A program made the position numbers and the translations under genes. Below the pieces are notes generated by a model. It was not told where the DNA came from and made no database searches. It saw only the letters and a list, made by a program, of their open reading frames with translations. Shown piece after piece: positions 5,692 through 6,232 of a DNA stretch of 6,232 bases (positions within the stretch are counted from its first letter, which is position 1; every line of letters begins with the position of its first letter). Source of the DNA: Bacillota bacterium (GTDB lineage Bacteria > Bacillota > Bacilli > Lactobacillales > Enterococcaceae); NCBI GenBank assembly GCA_023389005.1, contig JAEWFE010000017.1:1-6232 (forward strand), read 5' to 3'.

Positions 5692-6232
5692 ATGTTCGAA
5701 ATGAAAGTTTTTGATTATGAGGATATCCAATTAATACCTAATAAGTGTATTGTCAATAGTCGTTCAGAATGTGATACAAGCGTCACTTTAGGAAAGCGTA
5801 CATTTAGAATGCCAGTCGTTCCAGCGAATATGCAAACTATTATAGATGATAAGATTGCCGAGTTTTTAGCTGAAAATGGCTATTTCTATATTATGCATCG
5901 CTTTGATGAAGAAGCACGCATTCCATTTATTAAAAAAATGCAAGCGAAAGGATTAATCACTTCTATCTCTGTAGGGGTTAAACCAGGGGAGTATACTTTT
6001 ATTGAAACCTTGGCAAAAGAAAAGCTTATTCCTGATTATATTACGATTGATATTGCTCATGGTCATGCAAACTCGGTCATTAACATGATTCAACATATCA
6101 AAAATCATTTGCCAGATTCTTTTGTTATTGCCGGCAATGTTGGTACGCCTGAAGCTGTTCGTGAGTTAGAAAATGCTGGCGCGGATGCAACAAAAGTAGG
6201 AATCGGACCAGGTAAAGTTTGTATCACGAAAA
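5692..6232 (+). CDS. guaC: GMP reductase GuaC, N-terminal part (runs off the window)
   Basis: GuaC reduces GMP to IMP with NADPH and releases ammonia, returning guanine nucleotides to the IMP pool from which AMP can be made. About 180 codons are present, just over half of a protein of roughly 325-330 residues. Recognisable blocks are FDYEDIQLIPNKCIV at 7-21 with SRSECD after it, VVPANMQTI (42-50), YFYIMHRFDEEARIPFI (64-80), SISVGVKPGE (91-100), ITIDIAHGH (117-125), FVIAGNVGTPEAVRELENAGADA (144-166) and KVGIGPGKVCITK (168-180), which includes the catalytic cysteine (Cys177). The continuous fit to Gram-positive GuaC and the absence of a CBS domain insert distinguish it from IMP dehydrogenase (GuaB). 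It has its own promoter region with a PurBox and so is probably co-regulated with the pur operon. No frameshift is seen; the end is only the window boundary. Confidence 0.95.
   Translation, partial: MFEMKVFDYEDIQLIPNKCIVNSRSECDTSVTLGKRTFRMPVVPANMQTIIDDKIAEFLAENGYFYIMHRFDEEARIPFIKKMQAKGLITSISVGVKPGEYTFIETLAKEKLIPDYITIDIAHGHANSVINMIQHIKNHLPDSFVIAGNVGTPEAVRELENAGADATKVGIGPGKVCITK

Noticed and set aside
5691..5703. Inverse PurBox-like sequence over the guaC start codon (TATGTTCGAAATG)
   Set aside because: It matches only 10 of 13 positions, with the central CCGAAC broken, and the bases are fixed by the start codon and the first residues of GuaC.
5692..6232. IMP dehydrogenase (guaB) instead of guaC
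   Set aside because: The N-terminus (FDYEDIQLIPNKC), the MHRFDEEARIPF block and the absence of a CBS domain insert before the catalytic loop fit GMP reductase, not GuaB.

Overview
The window is a piece of a low-GC Gram-positive (Firmicutes) chromosome. The AT-rich codon use, strong GGAGG-type ribosome binding sites, the Bacillus-type purF-M-N-H-D order and a Gram-positive type GMP reductase point to Lactobacillales, and I would guess Enterococcus or a close relative. The genus is an inference from protein character, not from a database match. Every gene reads on the + strand, and I see no mobile element, RNA gene or CRISPR array.

Bases 1-4535 are the 3' end of a de novo purine operon. It holds the last codons of a probable purF, then purM (AIR synthetase), purN (GAR transformylase), purH (AICAR transformylase/IMP cyclohydrolase) and purD (GAR synthetase). 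The genes lie 4 bases overlapping to 15 bases apart, each with its own Shine-Dalgarno sequence, and a rho-independent terminator follows purD. Together PurD, PurN and PurM carry out GAR, FGAR and AIR formation, and PurH finishes IMP. The operon promoter and the remaining pur genes lie upstream of the window.

Bases 4536-5581 are a single-gene unit: a good sigma-A type promoter overlapped by an imperfect cre-like palindrome, an aldo/keto reductase of the YdhF-like kind, and a strong terminator hairpin. Its function is unrelated to purines as far as the sequence shows.

Bases 5582-6232 begin guaC (GMP reductase, NADPH-dependent conversion of GMP to IMP), which runs off the window at the catalytic cysteine loop. 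The most interesting signal is a perfect 13-base match to the PurR-binding PurBox (AWWWCCGAACWWT) at 5558-5570. It is embedded in the loop and 3' arm of the aldo/keto reductase terminator. Its central G lies about 76 bases before the guaC transcription start that I predict from the -10/-35 elements, the geometry known for PurR activation in Lactococcus. This suggests that guaC is controlled with the pur operon, and that one DNA element serves as both terminator and PurR site. Apart from that, the window is ordinary core metabolism; I do not see a novel multi-gene system.
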